Below, one piece after another: positions 20,356-31,704 of a DNA stretch of 64,000 nt. Origin of the DNA: Acidovorax sp. 1608163. Its GTDB lineage: Bacteria > Pseudomonadota > Gammaproteobacteria > Burkholderiales > Burkholderiaceae_C. The stretch covers positions 3,110,501-3,174,500 of the forward strand of contig NZ_CP033069.1 of assembly GCF_003669015.1 (NCBI RefSeq), written 5' to 3'. The first letter of the stretch is position 1, and each line of letters starts with the position of its first letter. Both the position numbers and the translations under genes were made by a program. Below the pieces are notes generated by a model. That model had not been told where the DNA came from. It was given only the letters and a program-made list of their open reading frames with translations, and did no database searches.

Positions 20356-21943
20356 GCTGAGCCTCCCCGGCGGTGGCCTGCTGCGCAGCATGGGCCAGAT
20401 GGGCCTGCACATCGGCGTGCCACAGGCCGCTCATCCACTCGCCAATGCGCTCCACCGTGGCTTCGGCACGCGGCACAGAGGGCGACAAATGCCCCTTGGC
20501 CACTACATGCAGCCGATCGCAAATTTCAAACAATTCGTCCAGCTCCTCACTCACCACCAGCACTGCGCAGCCCGCGTCACGCAGCGCCAGAATCGAGCCG
20601 CGAATCTGCGCGGCCGCGCCCACGTCCACGCCCCAGGTGGGTTGCGAGACGATGAGCAGCTTCGGCGCGGCATCGATCTCACGCCCCACGATGAACTTTT
20701 GCAGATTGCCGCCCGACAGCGACTTGGCCGCCGCGTGGGGGCCGCCCGCTTTCACATTGAAGCGCCGGATGATGTCTTCGGCATGCTTTTGCAGCGCCCC
20801 CACCTTGATCCAGCCGCTGCCGCCAACCGAGTTGGTGCGCGTGAGCAGCAGGTTGTGCGCCAGGCCCATGGTGGGCACGGCACCGCGCCCCAGGCGCTCT
20901 TCGGGCACAAAATGCAAGCCCAGCGCCCGGCGTTGGTTGGGCGCCATGCGGCCTGCGTTCTGGCCTGCCACCTGGATGCTGGCGGGCTCGGCGCGCTGGT
21001 CTTCGCCCGACAAGGCATAGAGCAATTCCTTTTGGCCATTGCCCGAGACACCGGCAATACCCACCACCTCGCCCGCCTTCACCTCGAACTGCAGGTCGAT
21101 CAAATCCACGCCAAACTGGTCGGCACGCGGCAGCGACAGGCCCTGCACGCGCAGCACCGTGGCGCCGGTCTGCACTGCGCGGTGCTCCAGCGCAGGCGGC
21201 TCGGCGCCAATCATCAGACGCGACAGGGAGGCGTTGGTCTCTTCGGCCGGGTTGCACACCCCGGTGACCTTACCGCCGCGCAGCACGGTGCAGGCGGTGC
21301 ACAGCGCGCGAATTTCGTGCAGCTTGTGGCTGATGTAGAGGATGCTGCAGCCCTCGCTGGCCAGCTTGCGCAGCACCACAAAGAGCTTTTCGACCGCCTG
21401 GGGCGTGAGCACCGAGGTGGGCTCGTCCAGGATCAGCACCTTGGGGTTGGTGAGCAGTGCGCGGATGATTTCTACGCGCTGCATCTCGCCCACGCTCAGC
21501 GTGTGCACGGGGCGCAGGGGGTCAATATCGAGGCCGTATTCAGCGGCCTTGGCCGTGATGCGGCTGGTGACCTCGGCCAGCGTCAGGCTCTTGTCCAGGC
21601 CCAGCCACACGTTTTCGGCCACTGTAAGGGTGTCAAACAGGCTGAAGTGCTGGAACACCATGGCAATGCCCAAGGCCCGTGCCTCTTGCGGGTTGCGCAC
21701 CTGCACGGCCTGGCCGTTGAAGTGCACGCTGCCTTCGTCGGGCTTGACCGAGCCGTAGATGATTTTCATCAGCGTGGACTTGCCTGCGCCGTTTTCACCC
21801 AGCACAGCGTGGATCTCGCCGGGCTGCACCGTCAGCGACACGCCGCTGTTGGCCACCACGGCCGGGTAGCGCTTGGTGATGCCCGCCAGCTGCAGCCGTG
21901 GCGGCGCCGCACCAGGCGCTGAAGGAATGGGGGGAGAACTCAT
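20348..21943 (-). CDS. ABC importer ATPase with two nucleotide-binding domains
   Basis: Energises the purine nucleoside/base importer. The 531-residue protein has two ABC domains. The first is canonical: Walker A GENGAGKST (49-57), signature LSVGEMQ (about 149-155) and LILDEPTSVL. The second has a degenerate Walker A (GVSGNGQKE, without the GKS/T) but a clear LSGGNLQK signature near 400, the normal pattern for BMP- and sugar-type ATPases. The start at ATG 21943 heads the four-gene operon ending at the terminator at 17098. Confidence 0.94.
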   Translation of the reverse strand: MSSPPIPSAPGAAPPRLQLAGITKRYPAVVANSGVSLTVQPGEIHAVLGENGAGKSTLMKIIYGSVKPDEGSVHFNGQAVQVRNPQEARALGIAMVFQHFSLFDTLTVAENVWLGLDKSLTLAEVTSRITAKAAEYGLDIDPLRPVHTLSVGEMQRVEIIRALLTNPKVLILDEPTSVLTPQAVEKLFVVLRKLASEGCSILYISHKLHEIRALCTACTVLRGGKVTGVCNPAEETNASLSRLMIGAEPPALEHRAVQTGATVLRVQGLSLPRADQFGVDLIDLQFEVKAGEVVGIAGVSGNGQKELLYALSGEDQRAEPASIQVAGQNAGRMAPNQRRALGLHFVPEERLGRGAVPTMGLAHNLLLTRTNSVGGSGWIKVGALQKHAEDIIRRFNVKAGGPHAAAKSLSGGNLQKFIVGREIDAAPKLLIVSQPTWGVDVGAAAQIRGSILALRDAGCAVLVVSEELDELFEICDRLHVVAKGHLSPSVPRAEATVERIGEWMSGLWHADVQAHLAHAAQQATAGEAQHV

Positions 21944-22002
21944 GCGGGGATTGTCTCTCAGAATTACAACTTGTTATCTTTGGTCGTATAGGGGCAAATC
22001 AT

Positions 22003-22048
22003 GCCTTGCGGCTTATTCAGCATGCGCAAGCAGCTATTCTTTTCGTAG
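22003..22048 (-). repeat. palindromic dispersed repeat, copy 4, supplying a LysR gene stop codon
   Basis: Reverse-orientation copy. In the coding direction of the overlapping LysR gene it reads GCTACGAAAAGAATAGCTGC then TTGCGC, and the TAG of TAGCTGC is the stop codon. The GCGC dyad here is imperfect (TTGCGGCTTATTC against GCATGCGCAAG on the plus strand). Confidence 0.65.
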
Positions 22049-22966
22049 CGATGCAGCGACGGACTTGACGCTGTCGCGCAGCCACATGGCCGCTGCCGAA
22101 TGGTGGGTGCGCGCATGCCACAGCTGGTAGTACAACAGGCGCGGAAACGATACCGGGCTGGGCAGAATGGCCACCGGCAGCTGCGCCGTGAACCGCTCGC
22201 AAAACTGGCGCCCCGTGGTCAACACCAGCAGGCTGGAGGCCACGATGTGCGGAATGGCGCTGAAATGCGCACACCGCGCGGTGATGTTGCGCGAAAGGCC
22301 CAGGCTGTCCAGATGCGCATCGATCACGCCGCGGGCACCGGGGTGGGTGGGCGTGGGGGCAATGTGCTCGGCCGCCAGCCAGTCGGCCTCGGTCCAGCCC
22401 CGGCGCACGGCCGGGTGGTCTTGGCTCACCAAGCACACCACCTCGTCGCCAAACAGGCGACCCATGTGCAGGTCTTCAGGGGGCTGGGGCCAGTTGCCGA
22501 TCACCACGTCCACATCGCCCTGGGCCAGGTGGGCGTGGTAGTGCGCGTCGGCCGACAGGGGCAAAATTTCAATGGGGCACAGCGGCGCCTGTGCCTTGAT
22601 GCGGGCCACCAGCTGGGGCAAAAAAAGCGGGTCCAGGTAGTCGCTGGCCGCCACGCGAAAGGTGCGGGTGGCCGTGCGGGGGTCAAACCCCCGTGCGTCG
22701 GAGAAAAGCGCCTCGGCCGAGCGCAGGATCAGCGCGGCGGGCTCCACCATGCGCAGCGCAGCATCGGTGGGCATCATGCTGGCGCCGGACCGCACCAGCA
22801 GCGGATCGCCCGCCAGGTCACGCAGGCGCTTGAGCGCGGCCGATACCGCTGGCTGGTGCATGCCCAGGCGGACGGCGGCCCTCGATACGCTGCGTTCAGT
22901 GAGCACGGTGTGCAAGACCCTTATGAGATGGAGGTCTATCTTGTCGAAAAGGGCTTGGTCTCTCAT
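22034..22966 (-). CDS. LysR-family regulator divergent from xdhA
   Basis: LysR-type transcription factor, 310 residues. The N-terminal winged helix-turn-helix is at about 8-67 (SVSRAAVRLGMHQPAVSAALKR), followed by a substrate-binding domain with the YLDPLFLPQLVARIK and VVIGNWPQPPEDL segments. It is transcribed away from xdhA, and a perfect dyad lies between them, so it probably controls xanthine dehydrogenase expression and its own gene. The inducer is presumably a purine intermediate; this is inferred from position. The last codons and stop are derived from a dispersed repeat. Confidence 0.9.
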   Translation of the reverse strand: MRDQALFDKIDLHLIRVLHTVLTERSVSRAAVRLGMHQPAVSAALKRLRDLAGDPLLVRSGASMMPTDAALRMVEPAALILRSAEALFSDARGFDPRTATRTFRVAASDYLDPLFLPQLVARIKAQAPLCPIEILPLSADAHYHAHLAQGDVDVVIGNWPQPPEDLHMGRLFGDEVVCLVSQDHPAVRRGWTEADWLAAEHIAPTPTHPGARGVIDAHLDSLGLSRNITARCAHFSAIPHIVASSLLVLTTGRQFCERFTAQLPVAILPSPVSFPRLLYYQLWHARTHHSAAAMWLRDSVKSVAASLRKE

Positions 22967-22986
22967 AGCGGGGCTTGCATGGGTGT

Positions 22987-23004
22987 CATAAGCTTGTGCT
23001 TATG
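22987..23004. promoter_or_regulatory. perfect dyad between LysR gene and xdhA, candidate operator
   Basis: CATAAGC - TTGT - GCTTATG, a perfect 7-bp inverted repeat 20 bases upstream of the LysR start and about 60 bases upstream of xdhA. Its position between divergent genes fits a LysR-type operator controlling both. No other copy was seen in the window. Confidence 0.5.
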
Positions 23005-23065
23005 CTGGCAGCGGCGCGGCGCCCTACCCTCTGATGAACAAATAGAAATTGAAGCGGTATCTTTC

Positions 23066-24708
<1,643 letters not shown>

Positions 24709-24712
<4 letters not shown>

Positions 24713-27045
24713 AACCTTCCATCGACCACGCCGTGCCCGACACCGCACGCACCGCCATGGGGCAATCGCACTTCCACGAAAGCGCACGCGCCCAGGTCGC
24801 TGGCGCCGCCCATTACATCGACGACCTGCCCGAGGTGAAGGGCACGCTGTATGCAGCGCCCATCCTCTCCACCGTGGCGCACGGCACGCTCAATGGCGTG
24901 GATGCAAGCGCCGCCCTGGCCCTGCCCGGTGTGCGTGGCGTGGTGCTGGCGCAGGACGTGCCCGGCGACAAGCTGCTGGCCGCCTTTGCCCACGACGAGC
25001 CCGTGTTTGCCCACACCACCGTGCAGCACATGGGCCAGGTCATTGGGCTGGTGGTGGCGGACTCGGTGATGCAGGCGCGCCGCGCCGTGCGCGCCGTGCA
25101 GCTGGACATCACGCCCCTGCCTGCCGTGCTGACGGTGCAGGACGCGCTGCAGGCCGAAAGCTATGTGCTGCCGCCGGTGTTTGTGCGCCGGGGCGATGCC
25201 ACCGCAGGCTTGGCACAAGCCGCACACCGGTTGAGCGGGGCTTTTGAAGTGGGCGGGCAAGAGCACTTCTATCTGGAAGGCCAGATTGCCTACGCCCTGC
25301 CGCTGGAGCAAAAACAATGGTGGATCTACTCCAGCACCCAACACCCTGGCGAAGTGCAGCACTGGGTGTCACACGCCTTGGGCATTGACAACCACGCCGT
25401 GCGCGTGGAGTGCCGCCGCATGGGCGGTGGCTTTGGCGGCAAGGAGACGCAAGCCGGCCACCTGGCCGTGTGGGCCGCCGTGGCCGCCAACAAGCTGGGC
25501 CGCCCCGTCAAGCTGCGACTGGACCGGGACGAAGACTTCATGGTGACGGGCAAGCGCCATCCGTTTGCCTACGAGTACGACGTGGGGTTTGACGACACCG
25601 GCCGCATCACAGGCCTCAAGCTGCAGATGGCGGCCAACTGCGGCTTCAGCGCCGACCTGTCCGGCCCCGTGGCCGACCGCGCCGTGTTCCACGCCGACAA
25701 CGCGTATTACCTGAGCGATGTGGAGATTGCTTCCTACCGTTGCAAGACAAACACCCAGAGCCACACGGCGTTTCGAGGCTTTGGCGGCCCGCAGGGCGTC
25801 ATCGTCATCGAAGCCATCCTGGGCGACATTGCCCGGGCCCTGGGGCGCGACGCACAAGACGTGCGCCTGGCCAACCTGTATGGGCGCGATGCCAGCGAGG
25901 GCCGCAACGTCACCCACTACCAAATGGCGGTGGAAGACAACATCCTGCATGCGCTGCTGCCGCAGCTGGAGCAGACCGCCAGCTACCGCCAGCGCCAGGC
26001 CGAGATTGCCGCATGGAACACGCAAAGCCCGGTGCTCAAGCGCGGCATCGCCATCACGCCGGTCAAGTTCGGCATCAGCTTCACGGCCACGCTGTTCAAC
26101 CAGGCGGGGGCGCTGGTGCATGTGTACACCGATGGCAGTGTGCAGGTGAACCACGGCGGCACCGAAATGGGCCAAGGCCTGCACACCAAAGTGGCGCAGA
26201 TCGTGGCCGATGAGTTGGGTGTGCCGATGCACCGCGTGCTGGTCACGGCCAGCGACACCAGCAAGGTGCCCAACGCCAGCGCCACGGCGGCCAGCAGCGG
26301 CACCGACCTGAACGGCCGCGCCGCCCAATACGCCGCGCGCCATGTGCGCGACAACCTGGCATCGTTCGTGTGCGGGCTCGACGGCTGTGGCGCCGGGGCC
26401 ATCCGCTTTGCGGGGGGGCTGGTCATCTCGCCCCAGGCCACGCGCAGCTTTGAAGCCGTGGTCAAAGAAGCCTACGCCAACCGCATCCAGCTGTGGAGCG
26501 ACGGCTTCTATCGCACGCCCAAAATCCACTACGACAAGGCCACCCTCACCGGCCGGCCGTTCTACTACTTCAGCTACGGCGCGGCCTGCTCTGAGGTGGT
26601 GATTGACACCCTGACGGGCGAGAGCCGCGTGCTGAAGGTGGACATCCTGCACGACGTGGGCCACAGCATCAACCCGGCCATCGACGTGGGGCAAATCGAG
26701 GGCGGCTTTGTGCAAGGCATGGGCTGGCTCACCACCGAGCAACTGGTGTGGAACGACAAGGGCCTGCTCACCACCCACGCGCCCAGCACCTACAAAATTC
26801 CGGCCACGGGCGACATCCCGGCCCACTTCAAAGTGGATTTGTGGCCCGAGGCGAACCGCGAAGACAACGTGGGCGGCAGCAAGGCCGTGGGCGAGCCGCC
26901 CTTCATGCTGGCCATCAGCGTGTACGAGGCGCTGCGCAACGCGGTGGCTGCGGGGCGTGGCGAGAAAGCAGCCAGCACACCCGTGGTGCTGACTGCGCCA
27001 GCCACGGCAGAGAACGTGCTCCGAGCCTTGGGGCGGCTGGACTGA
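24709..27045 (+). CDS. xdhB: xanthine dehydrogenase, molybdopterin-binding subunit
   Basis: Large molybdenum-cofactor subunit where xanthine is hydroxylated. The 778-residue protein begins at GTG 24709, overlapping the xdhA stop (GTGA). Key blocks are MGGGFGGKE (molybdopterin contact), the FRGFGGPQG region with the substrate-site arginine, GGTEMGQGLHTK, ASATAASSGTDLNG and the KAVGEPPFML segment carrying the catalytic glutamate. Length and order match XdhB. The accessory XdhC gene is not here but about 9 kb downstream. Confidence 0.96.
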
Positions 27046-27073
27046 AGCCCGGTTTAGAAAGTCCGAGCAACCC

Positions 27074-29170
27074 TCAAGCAGAGCCCAGCGCCATGCGCCC
27101 AGACGCGGGCATCTCGCGCGCGCGGCCGGTTTCCACCCGGTTGCGGCCTGCGCGCTTGGCGTCATAGCAGGCCATGTCGGCGGCGTACAGCACGGCGGCC
27201 ACATCGGGCATGGAAGCGTCCAGCGCCACCAACCCAATGCTCATGCTCAAGGTAAAACTGCTGCCCTGGTAGGACGGCGCCCAGGCCTGCACCGCCTGGC
27301 GCAATTGCTCGGCCACAGCCTGGCCCCGTGCCAGCGCACAGCCCGGCAGCACCACGGCAAACTGGTCGCCCCCCACGCGTGCGGCCCAGCCCATCTGGCG
27401 CACTTGCGACTCCAGCAGCCGCGCCACATGGCGCAGCGCATCGTCGCCTGCATCGTGCCCCGCCAGGTCGTTCACCACGGTGAAATGGTCCAGGTCCATG
27501 AACAGCACCACGCCCTCAGCCAGTGCACCAGCCTGGGCGGGTGCACCGTCATCGCGCACGCGGGTGCTGCGCTCGGCCAGCAAGGCGCCCAGGCGCTGGT
27601 CAAAGGCGGCGCGGTTGTAGAGCTGGGTCAGTGCGTCGTGCGATGCCTCCCAGGTCTGCTGCTGCTGCGCCTGGCGGACGGCGGTGATGTCTTCCAGAAT
27701 CCACACCGTGCCGCCATCCATCGCATCGGCCCGCACGCCACGGCCCTGCACACGCGCCCACACCGGGCTGCCGTCCTTGCGCATGAAACACACGTCGCCA
27801 TCAAACGCGCCGTGCACCGCAAACTCGGCCTGCACACGGGCGCCGGTGCGCGCGTAGTCTTCGGCCGATGCGTAAATGGTGCGCGCGGGCTTGCCCTGCA
27901 GCTCTTTGGGGGTGTAGCCCAGCATCAGGCAGGTCTGGCGCCCCACCACCTCCAGCATGCCGTGGCGGGTGATGACAATGCCCACCGAGGCGTGGTCCAG
28001 AATCGCCTGAAACTGCCCACCCAGCGTGGTTTGCAACGCTGCATGGTGGCTGCCCTGGCGGGCCAGGCGCTCCAGCACCTGCACCACATCGCCCACCTCG
28101 CCACCCGCCTGGGGCCACAGCCTGGGCGCCTTGGTGTCGTGGCGCAGCAGCTGCTGGGCAGCCAGCCGCAGGTGGGCCAGTGGCTGGGCCATCCAGCCCA
28201 GCAAGCCCAGCAGGGCCAACACGCCTGCACCAATGGCGCCCGCCAGCACCCACCACGCATCGCGCTGGGCACCGGCCAGGGGCGCCAGCAGCGCCCGTGA
28301 GTGGCTCACCCGCGCCACCATCCACTGCGGCAGCGGCATGCCCGCCATGCTCACAATGTGCTCAGGCAACACCTGTGTCGCACCACGGCCCACCAGCGGC
28401 TGCGCCTGTTGCAGCCACCGGGCATAGACATCCGACAGGCCCGCTTCATCGCGCACATTGCCCAGCACCCGGGTGGGGTCTGAATGCGCAAGGATGGTGC
28501 CGTCGCGCGAGAAGACCACCAGGCGCGATTCATCGCGCTCGGGCAGCGCCATCGACGGGGGCAGCAAGCCTTGTGACTGCAGCTTGAGCGCCCCGGCCAA
28601 AGCCCCCAGCACCGCGCCATCCTCACGGTGCAGCGGCATGGTGAAGGCAATGCGCGCATCGCCCGTGCCCCCGGCAATCAGCTCCGACACCTGGGGTTTG
28701 CCATCCGCCAGCGTGCGGCGCAGCACATCGCGCTCGGCAGGCTCCAGCGAGGCCGGTGGCACTGCGTGCCCACCGCGCAGGTTCAGCCGCAGCTCGCCAT
28801 CGCTGCCTGCAATCTGCACGGCGTCAAAAAAACCCAGCGCAGGCAGGCTCTGGTACGGCAGGGCTTCAGGGGCATTGGCGGGCTCCAGCATGCGCGGGGC
28901 AATGCCTGCCGCCACGGTGCGCAGCACCTTCTGGCTTTGCTCGATCTTGCTGGCCAGCAGGCGGGCAATCACCTCCACCTCGTCGGTCTGCTGCGCCACC
29001 ACCCGGCGCACGGCCTCTTGGCTGGACACCTGCGACACATGCCATGCCGCGCCCACACCGGCCAACAGCACGGCACACACCGCCACCGCCATCATCCGCA
29101 GCACCAGCGGCCCCGGCAGATGCCAGCTGGGCGCTTCGGGCGGCTGCACGGCAGACGGCGGCGCGGTCAT
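27074..29170 (-). CDS. membrane PAS-GGDEF protein with degenerate GGDQF motif
   Basis: A 698-residue c-di-GMP-type signalling protein. It has a transmembrane helix (about 25-45), a periplasmic sensor region (about 50-300), a second helix, a HAMP-like region, a PAS domain (about 380-490, with GMLEVVGRQTCLMLGYTP and a conserved EDITAV end) and a C-terminal GGDEF domain. The signature is GGDQF (600-604); the usual catalytic glutamate is glutamine, and the I-site is absent (RQMG instead of RxxD). Diguanylate cyclase activity is therefore doubtful and a GTP-sensing or scaffold role is possible. ATG 29170 is chosen; the frame extends further upstream without support. Confidence 0.87.
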   Translation of the reverse strand: MTAPPSAVQPPEAPSWHLPGPLVLRMMAVAVCAVLLAGVGAAWHVSQVSSQEAVRRVVAQQTDEVEVIARLLASKIEQSQKVLRTVAAGIAPRMLEPANAPEALPYQSLPALGFFDAVQIAGSDGELRLNLRGGHAVPPASLEPAERDVLRRTLADGKPQVSELIAGGTGDARIAFTMPLHREDGAVLGALAGALKLQSQGLLPPSMALPERDESRLVVFSRDGTILAHSDPTRVLGNVRDEAGLSDVYARWLQQAQPLVGRGATQVLPEHIVSMAGMPLPQWMVARVSHSRALLAPLAGAQRDAWWVLAGAIGAGVLALLGLLGWMAQPLAHLRLAAQQLLRHDTKAPRLWPQAGGEVGDVVQVLERLARQGSHHAALQTTLGGQFQAILDHASVGIVITRHGMLEVVGRQTCLMLGYTPKELQGKPARTIYASAEDYARTGARVQAEFAVHGAFDGDVCFMRKDGSPVWARVQGRGVRADAMDGGTVWILEDITAVRQAQQQQTWEASHDALTQLYNRAAFDQRLGALLAERSTRVRDDGAPAQAGALAEGVVLFMDLDHFTVVNDLAGHDAGDDALRHVARLLESQVRQMGWAARVGGDQFAVVLPGCALARGQAVAEQLRQAVQAWAPSYQGSSFTLSMSIGLVALDASMPDVAAVLYAADMACYDAKRAGRNRVETGRAREMPASGRMALGSA

Positions 29171-29489
29171 GGCGCACCCAAGCAGTGGCGCAACCCCGCC
29201 CCGGGGGCTACAGCGGCGTGGGCAGTGGAGATTGCAGGCATGGGGGCTGGATGAACCGTGGTGGGTTCCAGCAAATATACGCAGCCCCCCTGCCCCCGGG
29301 TTGGGTGGAACCCTCATCAAATCACACGGAGAAACCCTAAGAACCTGTTCAAAGCCCCGTCGACGATCTCGCCAGATCGCCTTCACACGTAGCCCCCAAC
29401 AAAAACGCCGCCCGTGCAACCCACTGCACGAACGGCGCTCAGCCCCTGCGGGCGATTCGTCGAATGAACGGACGGCTAACCGCTGAAGA
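29171..29489. other. intergenic region
   Basis: 319 bases between two minus-strand genes. The end nearest the Crp-family gene holds its terminator hairpin. The rest includes the promoter region of the PAS-GGDEF gene; no conserved box was recognised. Confidence 0.5.
29401..29437 (-). terminator. intrinsic terminator after the Crp/Fnr-family gene
   Basis: On the minus strand the stem CGCCG...GTGCA, loop GTGGGT, TGCAC...CGGCG (one internal mismatch pair) runs into TTTTTG. It lies 53 bases past the stop of the Crp/Fnr-like gene. Confidence 0.65.
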
Positions 29490-30113
29490 TCAGCTGCCCG
29501 CCATGGTCTGCAAGGCCAGTGGCTGCGGCAGGTTCAGCACATTGCCGGTGCCGTGGATGAGCCCCATCTCACGCAGGTGGCGCAGCACGCGCGAGAAGGT
29601 TTCGGGGGCGATGCCCAATTGCGCCGCAATCAGGCGCTTGCGCTGGTGCAGCGTGACGCGCATGGTGCCCGAGGGGTCTTGCTGCGCGTGGTTGAGCAGC
29701 CACTGTGCGCAGCGTGTTTCAGCATCGTGCGCCAGGCGGCTCACGGCCAGCTCAGACTGCTGGCGGTAGCCCATGGCCATGTCCAGCAGCAGGCCGCGCG
29801 CGCCCTCGGGCATGGCGGCCAGGCTGCTGCGAAAGTCGGCAATCGGGACGCGGCGCACCTGCACGCGGGTCTCGGCCACCATGTCCACCGGCAGCGGCAG
29901 GCCCAGCAGGGCCGAGGCGGCGTCCAGCCAGAAGGGGCCTTCTACCGCACCCAACTGGTGCCGCAGATAGCCTTCTTCATAAAAGCCCCGCAGCACCCTG
30001 CCGCTCTCCAGGTGCAACACCGAGGTCAACACCTCGTGGCGCCTGCGCAGCACTTCGCCGGCGGCAAATACTTCCGTCTGGACGGGCAAGGAAAATAAGT
30101 TGGATGGCAGCAT
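29490..30113 (-). CDS. Crp/Fnr-family transcriptional regulator
   Basis: A 207-residue regulator with an N-terminal cyclic-nucleotide-binding-like beta barrel (about 10-115) and a C-terminal winged helix-turn-helix (about 135-195, recognition segment IAPETFSRVLRHLREMGLI). It lacks the N-terminal cysteine cluster of oxygen-sensing Fnr and has few cysteines, so it is not a classical 4Fe-4S sensor. A DNR/NNR-type or other ligand sensor is possible. The ETFSR recognition helix resembles the ExxSR of Fnr proteins, and an FNR-type box lies just upstream of its own gene, so auto- or cross-regulation is likely. Confidence 0.88.
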   Translation of the reverse strand: MLPSNLFSLPVQTEVFAAGEVLRRRHEVLTSVLHLESGRVLRGFYEEGYLRHQLGAVEGPFWLDAASALLGLPLPVDMVAETRVQVRRVPIADFRSSLAAMPEGARGLLLDMAMGYRQQSELAVSRLAHDAETRCAQWLLNHAQQDPSGTMRVTLHQRKRLIAAQLGIAPETFSRVLRHLREMGLIHGTGNVLNLPQPLALQTMAGS

Positions 30114-30468
30114 GCGATTGAATGTGCCGCCCCCACGCGCTTCAGGCTTTGAGCAAGATCAAAAGCCGCGCTGAACCTACCCCGATTAGCTCAAAGCCCG
30201 CAGCCATGCCCCTTTGGCAGCCGTCGGCCTGTTGCCAATCCGGCGCATTCAGCGCCCTGCATCCGCGTGCATCACAGGCACTTGGGGCCAAAAGTGACAA
30301 CATGCAACCGCCGGGGCACAGAACTTGCTCAGCCTTCTGGCATGCAAGCGAAGTGCACCACTTGGCGGCAATCGGCAGCGCCACCGCAGCCGAATGCGCA
30401 GCGGTGCCACTGCCGCGGCATTCTTTGTTTTTGCCTTGTTTACAACCCTTCCAACCCCAGGAGAACCC
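30114..30468. other. divergent promoter region (Crp/Fnr gene and porin)
   Basis: 355 bases between divergent genes. Near the regulator it holds an FNR-type dyad. Near the porin it contains AT-rich pyrimidine tracts and the AGGAG ribosome site at 30459-30463. No coding sequence with family similarity was recognised. Confidence 0.55.
30149..30162. promoter_or_regulatory. FNR/ANR-type binding site
   Basis: TTGAG-CAAG-ATCAA matches the FNR consensus TTGAT-N4-ATCAA at nine of ten positions. It lies 36-49 bases upstream of the Crp/Fnr-family start and about 310 bases upstream of the divergent porin start, so the regulator gene is the more likely target. Confidence 0.65.
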
Positions 30469-31506
30469 ATGAAAAAAAACCTGTTGGCACTGTCCCTTTC
30501 GGTGGGCGGCGTGCTGCTGTGCGCTGGCGGCGCCCATGCGCAAAGCTCGGTCGAAGTGTCCGGTCTGGCCGATGCGTTTGCCGGCTCCATCAAAAACTCA
30601 GGCGACGCGGGCCGCAAGTCGGTGGTCGATAGCGGTGGCCTGACCACCTCGTGGTTTGGTTTCAAGGGCACAGAAGACCTGGGCGGCGGGCTCAAGGCCA
30701 ACTTCCAGCTGACCTCGTTCATCAAGGTGGACGCAGGCAGCCAAGGCCGCTTCACCAACGACACCTTCTTCTCGCGCGATGCCAACGTCAGCCTGTCGGG
30801 CGGCTTTGGCTCGGTGATGCTGGGCCGCTGGATGGCCCCCAACTTCCTGCCCTCCGTGGTGGGCAACCCGCTGGGCGACTCGTTCACCTTCTCGCCCCTG
30901 ATCCTGCACATGAACGTGCCTCTGTTCAACGGCACAGGCTGGGGTTCCACCACCCCGTCTGACACGGGCTGGAGCAACCAGCTGGTGTACAGCACGCCCG
31001 ACATCGGCGGCTTCAAGGCCAACTTGCAGTACCAGTTTGGCGAGCAGGCTGGCAACAACGGCAAGAAGAACGTGGGCGCCAATTTCTTCTACTTTGGCGG
31101 CCCGCTGACGCTGACCGGCTTCTATGAGCGCGACCAGATCAGCAACCCCGGCGCAGGCACCTACCTGGGCACCACCAAGAAGGACTGGATGCTGCTGGGC
31201 GCCTACGACTTCGGCGTGGTGAAGCCCTTTGTGAGCTATGGCCAGGCCAAGGCCGACAACAGCCTGAACAAGGCCAAGACCGTGCAACTGGGCGCCTCGG
31301 TGCCCGTGGGTCCCTCGGGCAAGGTGCTGGTCGAATGGGTGAAGACCGACCTGTCGCAAACCAAGGTGGACCGCAAGACCTACACCGTGGGCTACGACCA
31401 CTTCCTGTCCAAGCGCACCGACGTTTACGCCATGTTCATGGGCGACAAGATCACCAACCAAACCTCTGGCACCAGCTTTGGCGTGGGCATTCGCCACCGC
31501 TTCTAA
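30469..31506 (+). CDS. outer-membrane porin, Gram-negative (OmpC-like, betaproteobacterial type)
   Basis: General diffusion porin. The 345-residue precursor has a signal peptide ending AHAQ (about residue 24) and begins the mature barrel with SSVEVSGLADAF, the usual betaproteobacterial porin start. Alternating beta-strand patterning continues to the C-terminal GVGIRHRF, with the terminal phenylalanine needed for BAM insertion. AGGAG lies six bases before ATG 30469. A strong terminator follows. Confidence 0.93.
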   Translation: MKKNLLALSLSVGGVLLCAGGAHAQSSVEVSGLADAFAGSIKNSGDAGRKSVVDSGGLTTSWFGFKGTEDLGGGLKANFQLTSFIKVDAGSQGRFTNDTFFSRDANVSLSGGFGSVMLGRWMAPNFLPSVVGNPLGDSFTFSPLILHMNVPLFNGTGWGSTTPSDTGWSNQLVYSTPDIGGFKANLQYQFGEQAGNNGKKNVGANFFYFGGPLTLTGFYERDQISNPGAGTYLGTTKKDWMLLGAYDFGVVKPFVSYGQAKADNSLNKAKTVQLGASVPVGPSGKVLVEWVKTDLSQTKVDRKTYTVGYDHFLSKRTDVYAMFMGDKITNQTSGTSFGVGIRHRF

Positions 31507-31580
31507 CGCGGCATGAGGTGGATGGGCAGGCCCGCAGCGCCACGCGGCGGGTGTTTGCCCGGCACATCACGGTTTGCCAA

Positions 31581-31604
31581 GGGGCCTGTTTCAGGCCCCT
31601 TTTT
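31581..31604 (+). terminator. intrinsic terminator after the porin gene
   Basis: GGGGCCT - GTTTC - AGGCCCC followed by TTTTT, 75 bases after the porin stop. Confidence 0.88.
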
Positions 31605-31646
31605 CTTGGGCGGCTTTGCGCTGGGGCAAATCTGCACAATACAAGG

Positions 31647-31701
31647 CAAATTGGCACCCAGCGCTCAATCCATAAGCGCTAGCAGCTATAAAATAAATAG
31701 C
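31647..31701 (-). repeat. palindromic dispersed repeat, copy 6
   Basis: Reverse-orientation copy: CAAATTGGC, CAGCGCTCAATCCATAAGCG (20-base part), then CTAGCAGCTATAAAATAAATAGC cut here into CTAGCAGCTATA and AATAGC. It abuts the 3' end of the PLA2-like gene, whose stop codon is three bases outside the element. Confidence 0.75.
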
Positions 31702-31704
31702 AAA

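Noticed and set aside
20354..21922. Plus-strand frame opposite the ABC ATPase gene
   Set aside because: The minus strand has all ABC motifs; the plus frame has none.
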